A stretch of DNA of 64,000 bases from NCBI RefSeq assembly GCF_000186365.1, contig NC_014961.1, positions 558,001 to 622,000 of the forward strand. The letters are read 5' to 3'. This stretch comes from Desulfurococcus mucosus DSM 2162. GTDB lineage: Archaea; Thermoproteota; Thermoprotei_A; Sulfolobales; Desulfurococcaceae. Each line of letters begins with the position of its first letter. The first letter of the stretch is position 1. The translations under genes and the position numbers were made by a program. Below the pieces are notes generated by a model. It saw nothing but the letters and a program-made list of their open reading frames with translations. It did not search any database and was not told where the DNA came from. Of this stretch, positions 60,801-64,000 are shown piece by piece.

Positions 60801-61368
60801 CATAGGTGGGGGCGTCTCCGCCTCCCCTTCCTCAGCCGTCTTCACGGTTTCACTGTTCTACCGTGATGCATACGGCTACACTAGATCGCTTAACACAACC
60901 CTCTCAGCCATTGTAAAGCCGTTCATAAGCCTAGAGTTAACGCCTGACACCACAGCCAAGTATGTAGGGGGGAGGCTGAGCATCAACGGCATAGTACTCA
61001 ACAAGGGCCTTGCACAGGCTAGAAGCCTGCTTGTGAAGGCTTACTACGGTGGATCCAGCGGGTACTCGTTCATAGGGGACGTAGACCCGTCATCTCAAAC
61101 ACCCTTCAGAATAGACCTTTACCCCGCTAGATACCTTGAGAACTGCACCGTGGTATTGGAGTTCAGGGATGAGTACAACACGCTCTACACTTTAAGCTAC
61201 ACTATACCAGTCCAGTACATTGAGCAGACGGTAACCGTGACACAGCCGCAGGCCGGCGGCCTCAGTGAATACTATATAGTCATAGTGGTGGCTGTTGTAG
61301 TATTCCTGGCAGCCGTATTCTACATGCTTCACAAGTATGTTAGTAGACATAGAGCAGTGGCTGGTTGA
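57823..61368 (+). CDS. Giant surface-anchored multi-domain protein of the ABC operon
   Basis: An 1181-residue exported protein. It has an N-terminal signal peptide (about 1-25) and a C-terminal membrane anchor (about 1145-1170, YYIVIVVAVVVFLAAVFYML) with a short basic cytoplasmic tail. Between them are about six or seven immunoglobulin-like beta units of roughly 150-180 residues. They recur with YPG(S/N/E)...GLTV/YTV openings, conserved L-x-LP repeats and a PGVYTA/PGSYTGY close, as in archaeal COG1361/CARDB-type domains. Many N-x-S/T sites suggest glycosylation. TTG 57823 has GAGGTGG upstream. It overlaps the permease frame; it likely acts as the extracellular part of the exporter. Confidence 0.85.
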   Translation: MKTPILATRILLLVLIAGSLIQLTPVNPQTGDWNLEGYSYRSRSGGDIYPGSQATQLTVDLRYMGSTSATSPYACLVLPDGFTARGSGCSSAMYPNGTYIHVISPGDIARYSFTVDVASNVNPGGYPFTLNVSYYVGGVVEYYVTQVWVNVSPYPPLAIEVEEAYFTPYGYAGSNPVSLYVKLVNKGNSSVTSMDLTLELPGDYFTPREVNSSYTGNIDYGDTASIVFSNIQIKPYTPPGVYTAVLKVSAGLSTSDGVTYRESAELSFQIGVDAPPQVDLRVLDYSLTAQYPLPGLNNTGIRLMLQSLEPGAVRILYLRTELVNAAAGNGTSTIVQGVEGTVSYMDVVELRVTGLNIASNADTVEARVEIACMVNRDQSWYPATYVARLAIPLQDLSRARIAVSNVSWTSIEAYPGSTGLGLTVTLLNSEGFTIRDADAVLELPAVFRPREVFSRNIVVNQYSLTEVVFNNIDVAPDAAPGVYAATMTLKGFLSNSDGSVRYIELSFTIALRVSSTGSVEEWKPRLVLVNYYWGEGTPIYVYPGNPRAGLTVEVANTGVYQASNVILELNAPGDLIPLTGNATCTAALAPGATCTAVFYLNLSRAQPGLKTFNVTARFIVNAFNTRLQLNESMSFTLILPSYGAGGGVTVASSGWSAGNPVYPGEKGAVYTVTLANLEPYPVYSMWVSVETPSCIVLHEGSSRTVYVSGPLNSLQTTTVSYVVDALCGVPGSYTGYLYVDYYVQYAGGGYRRSFREPVAFVVSEPGNTVEVVKTGWVGSAPMEEGRGLSYMVVVRNNGFPSLSNPVLTLYLPPGFLDASSNTGIAVATPTATIPSQQLSLPIQGIDVSTLLQVAQGQRSTGAQRGDLMVFIVRLHVLNASAGVYSVPFTLSFTDHWGYVYSVNSTLQLQLDYQPPLLTVRPVSPLIYFTNGSSMLEVEVVNEYNASVYNVYVALIPASNNVIPQGAVKYIESLPGNSAARLRYEVVYNPVSLSIGGGVSASPSSAVFTVSLFYRDAYGYTRSLNTTLSAIVKPFISLELTPDTTAKYVGGRLSINGIVLNKGLAQARSLLVKAYYGGSSGYSFIGDVDPSSQTPFRIDLYPARYLENCTVVLEFRDEYNTLYTLSYTIPVQYIEQTVTVTQPQAGGLSEYYIVIVVAVVVFLAAVFYMLHKYVSRHRAVAG

Positions 61369-61369
61369 A

Positions 61370-62587
61370 ATGCTCGCCAGCGACATACTCAGGCTCAGCG
61401 TTAAAACCCTCTCCGAGAAGAAGCTGAGAGCTATTCTAACAATCATAGGCATAGCCATAGGGCCAATGGCCCTGATCACCATAGGGAGCGTTACATCTGG
61501 TTACGGTGACTTCATAGTTAACAGCATAATGGGCCTAGGACAGAACCTCATAGTGGTTACACCGTCCAGGGATTACAAGCTAACCCAGGAAGACCTCGAC
61601 ACGCTCAGAAGCATTGAAGGCGTGGTCGACGCCTCACCATTCTACTCCACCCAGGGTGAAATATATGTCGGGGGAGAGAGGAAAACCGTGTTCATCTACG
61701 GTGTTGACGCGGAGTTCATACTGAAGGCTCTGACAAGCCTCACCGTAATGGAGGGGAACCCGCCGTCACGAAGCGATATCGGTAAGGCACTGGTAGGGTA
61801 CAGGATAGCGTTCAACGACAATGGTGAGCGAGAATACGATCTAGGGGATGTAGTCGCGATCACAGTGTACCAGGTTCAGCCAGGCGGGAAGATACAGGTG
61901 AAGAGGCTGAGTGTAGCAGTCTCAGGCATCCTGAGCAAGTATGGCGGGGCAGCCTTCCTAAACCCTGATCAAACCATCTTCGTGTCCATGGAGACCGTTA
62001 GCAAGATGCTCGGCGTGAAAGACTGGAGCGGGATCCTGCTGCTCGCCGAGTCCCCTGATAGAGTTGACGCCGTATCAGAGAAGATAAAGGAGATGTACGG
62101 GGGGAAAGTCGACGTTATCTCCTTCCTTGCTATTGCAAGGATAGCCTCCAGCATAGTCTCCGCTGTGAACTTCATAACTTTTGCGGCAACATTATCAGCT
62201 TTCGCTGTAGCCGTGGCCGGCACGGCTTCAACCATGATAACAAGTGTCGTGGAGAGAACAAGGGAGATAGGCGTAATGAAGGCACTTGGATTCAAGGATA
62301 GAGAGGTACTCGTACTCATAATAATGGAGGGCGTGCTAATGAGCCTCATCGGATGCGTTATCGGCCTCTCAACCGGGGCCATCGGGGCACATGTACTGTC
62401 TTCAAGGGGGTTAACAATATCGAGCGGCGGAGCCTTTACATTAAGCATTCAGGCTTCACCGAAGATCACCCTGGAGCTACTGGCCGAGACCGTGTCGCTG
62501 ACCATACTCACAGGTATCCTTGGATCAGTGTTCCCCGCCTACCGTGCAATGAAGATACCGCCAGCCGTCGCGTTGAGATACGAGTAG
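61370..62587 (+). CDS. ABC transporter permease (MacB/FtsX type)
   Basis: A 405-residue permease: first helix at about 22-45 (LTIIGIAIGPMALITIGSV), a ~200-residue extracellular MacB-like domain (NLIVVTPSRDYKLTQEDLDT to VDVISFLAI), then three helices. The last helices contain VVERTREIGVMKALGFKDRE, the coupling-helix signature of FtsX/MacB permeases, and the chain ends PAYRAMKIPPAVALRYE. I use ATG 61370 right after the preceding stop; the frame is open from 61337. It works with the ATPase at 57084. Confidence 0.93.
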   Translation: MLASDILRLSVKTLSEKKLRAILTIIGIAIGPMALITIGSVTSGYGDFIVNSIMGLGQNLIVVTPSRDYKLTQEDLDTLRSIEGVVDASPFYSTQGEIYVGGERKTVFIYGVDAEFILKALTSLTVMEGNPPSRSDIGKALVGYRIAFNDNGEREYDLGDVVAITVYQVQPGGKIQVKRLSVAVSGILSKYGGAAFLNPDQTIFVSMETVSKMLGVKDWSGILLLAESPDRVDAVSEKIKEMYGGKVDVISFLAIARIASSIVSAVNFITFAATLSAFAVAVAGTASTMITSVVERTREIGVMKALGFKDREVLVLIIMEGVLMSLIGCVIGLSTGAIGAHVLSSRGLTISSGGAFTLSIQASPKITLELLAETVSLTILTGILGSVFPAYRAMKIPPAVALRYE

Positions 62588-62598
62588 CCGGCGAACCT

Positions 62599-63618
62599 CT
62601 ACCCGGATGGCTTTTCTCCAAGGTGCACTAGCCTCCTGAGCTCGGGGTCCTCTCCAAGTAGCTTGATGACCCTGGCAGCCTCCACATCGCTCATCAAGCC
62701 CGTTTCAAACCTGTAGAGGCATGCCCTACATACACGGTGGGAAGAAGGTTCTCCACATATCTCGCAGATGTACCCCCTGGTGCTGCTTGGCTGCCGATCC
62801 CTTGTAAGCGATAGGAGGCTGTTCACTAAGCCGTATTTAACTCCTGGATACTTGTCTTCGAGCTCATTTATCATCCTCCTAATGGTGAATCTTATATTGT
62901 AGTGGGCGTAAGGGCACTGAACGTATTCTGGTTCAACCAGGTTGTTCAGCAACGCATAGAGGGCTGACTCTTTCTCTAGAACCATGTAGAATGGTTTAAC
63001 CCTCCTGATGAACCCGCCTTCCCCATTACCCGTGACAGGTGTAAGCCTATATATCTTGTCAACACTGTTCGACGCCAGGTTCATTATGAATGTCTGCACC
63101 ACGTCATCCATGTTATGTGCTGTCGCGATAACAGTGCCCCCGAGCTCCCTGGCAGCCTTGTTGAGCACGTATCTTCTGAAGACCCCGCAGTAACTGCATG
63201 GAAGGTATGGTAGCCCCCTCGACCTACCTTTCTCCACTATCTCATCGAGTGTTGCACCAATGTATTCCTTGAAGCTTGCTACACGGTATTCGACGCCGTT
63301 CTCCTCAGCGTACTTGGCAAGGTTCCTAATGGTTTTCTCCCTGTACCCGCTTATCCCTTCATCAACGAGTACGGCTGTTATGCGCCAGCCGGGGATTTTC
63401 CTCGACAGCTTTCTAAGGAAATGGAGGAGTGCCATTGAATCCTTCCCACCGCTCACCGCTACTATTATGTGTTCTCTTTCCCCGAGCATCTCGTACTTCC
63501 TGATAGTCTTCTTCACCTTCTTCTCGAAGTACTCTATGAAATGAACCCTACAGTAAGCCTTCCCGTTAACCGGGTTCACGTATACTGCTGGCCTCCCGCA
63601 TACACTGCATTTCGCCAT
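62599..63618 (-). CDS. tRNA thiolation enzyme, TtuA/NcsA family
   Basis: ATP-dependent thiouridylase of 339 residues. An N-terminal zinc finger (Cys4, Cys7, Cys23, His26), the PP-loop SGGKDS (56-61), the cysteines of LPCSYCG that with a distal cysteine (QCPY) bind the catalytic Fe-S cluster, and a C-terminal zinc finger CEICGE...CRAC. TtuA members thiolate U54 and NcsA/Ncs6 members thiolate U34 of tRNA; both use a ubiquitin-like sulfur carrier not found here. ATG 63618 has GGGTG upstream; the longer frame to 63660 lacks support. Confidence 0.92.
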   Translation of the reverse strand: MAKCSVCGRPAVYVNPVNGKAYCRVHFIEYFEKKVKKTIRKYEMLGEREHIIVAVSGGKDSMALLHFLRKLSRKIPGWRITAVLVDEGISGYREKTIRNLAKYAEENGVEYRVASFKEYIGATLDEIVEKGRSRGLPYLPCSYCGVFRRYVLNKAARELGGTVIATAHNMDDVVQTFIMNLASNSVDKIYRLTPVTGNGEGGFIRRVKPFYMVLEKESALYALLNNLVEPEYVQCPYAHYNIRFTIRRMINELEDKYPGVKYGLVNSLLSLTRDRQPSSTRGYICEICGEPSSHRVCRACLYRFETGLMSDVEAARVIKLLGEDPELRRLVHLGEKPSG

Positions 63619-63693
63619 GCTTGCACCCTGAAACCATTGATAAACCCATACGCGAATCAATATCCTCTGAGACGTTTAAATGGTGTAGGCTGC

Positions 63694-64000
63694 TTGATCA
63701 GGGTGCTCGTGCTCTCCGATATCCACGAGAGGACGAGGAGCCTCCCGAGGCTTGCACGCAGGGTCAGAGAGCTTGGAGGAGTAGACCTCGTGCTCCTCGC
63801 CGGCGACATCACATACTTTAAGCCCGTTGAAGCCGCCGTCAAAATACTGAGGGAGATAAGGGAATCCATCGGTACACCGGTCTTCTACGTGCCGGGCAAC
63901 TGCGACGACCCCAGGCTGACCACGGATGCAGAGTCCGCTGGCGACATAGTTAACATACATGGCAGGCACGTTGTGCACGGAGACTACGTGTTCTACGGTG
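63694..64000 (+). CDS. Metallophosphoesterase, N-terminal part (cut by window end)
   Basis: Reading from TTG 63694 gives 102 codons before the window ends: LSDIHERTRSLPRLARRV, then LVLLAGDITYF and VFYVPGNCDDPR. These are the D-x-H, GD and GN(C/H)D motifs of calcineurin-like phosphoesterases, in the small archaeal Icc-like group. The GTG at 63703 is an alternative start. TTTAAATGG about 20 bases upstream is a TATA candidate shared in a ~75-base divergent region with the thiolase gene. Confidence 0.85.
   Translation, partial: MIRVLVLSDIHERTRSLPRLARRVRELGGVDLVLLAGDITYFKPVEAAVKILREIRESIGTPVFYVPGNCDDPRLTTDAESAGDIVNIHGRHVVHGDYVFYG

Overview
The window reads as the chromosome of a hyperthermophilic crenarchaeon of the Desulfurococcales, most like Desulfurococcus or a close relative. 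The evidence is a crenarchaeal replication set (RfcS, RfcL, Gins23, one MCM), an intron-containing tRNA, frequent GTG/TTG starts behind GGTG/GGAGG ribosome binding sites, TATA boxes about 25 to 30 bases ahead of genes, a GAPOR-type tungsten oxidoreductase, and many archaea-only families (UPF0200, UPF0201, DUF2299, COG2112 kinase, GPN GTPase). The assignment is by protein character only. There is no rRNA operon, CRISPR array, prophage or intact transposon.

Layout. 1-2.8 kb: a decayed TnpB transposase end, a PsiE-like membrane protein, an odd ferredoxin, two small membrane proteins and a SagB-type nitroreductase. 2.7-10.8 kb: a long minus-strand nucleotide and cofactor block that reads pdxS-pdxT-(threonine synthase-like protein with winged helix)-guaA-purine phosphoribosyltransferase-pyrF-pyrE-pyrK-pyrD. 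10.8-13.2 kb: an unknown gene and an MscS channel with a DUF432-like partner. 13.3-19.8 kb: thiI, then the replication genes rfcL-rfcS divergent from gins23-mcm. 19.8-21.4 kb: a transposon-derived RNA-like element, a FlK-type thioesterase, tRNA-Pro(GGG) with an intron, and a very AT-rich island. 21.4-27.9 kb: an RNA-processing and nucleotide cluster (COG2112 kinase, CCA-adding enzyme, ThpR, UPF0200, UPF0201, RNase Z, tRNA G10 methylase, PRPP synthetase). 27.9-37.7 kb: two radical SAM enzymes, GPN GTPase, HAD phosphatase, plant-type asparaginase, a SpoIIM-like membrane protein, ROK sugar kinase, MetRS and a small regulator. 37.8-48.4 kb: mostly membrane proteins (DedA/VTT, a short MscS, MFS, flippase, CstA with a small partner) plus a tyrosine phosphatase and thiL. 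48.4-56.4 kb: ArsA/Get3-type ATPase, moeA, DMT transporter, argS with a large insertion, and a GAPOR-type oxidoreductase. 56.5-62.6 kb: a PadR regulator divergent from a MacB-like ABC transporter that encodes an 1181-residue surface protein. The window closes with a TtuA/NcsA-type tRNA thiolase and the start of a metallophosphoesterase.

The points most worth following are these. First, a protein in the pdxST operon has a threonine synthase fold without the PLP lysine or the usual substrate loop, followed by a winged helix; it could be an archaeal counterpart of the bacterial MocR/PdxR idea. Second, a family of IS200/IS605-related ends is scattered through the window: two ~210-base copies share conserved hairpins and look like stand-alone omega-RNA-like elements, two are solo ends, and one degenerate end seems to have become the ribosome binding site of a DedA gene. 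Third, a ~90-base island of about 20% G+C is flanked by inverted GTATTACG motifs 1.2 kb downstream of mcm. Fourth, a PadR-controlled ABC export system carries a giant beta-domain partner.
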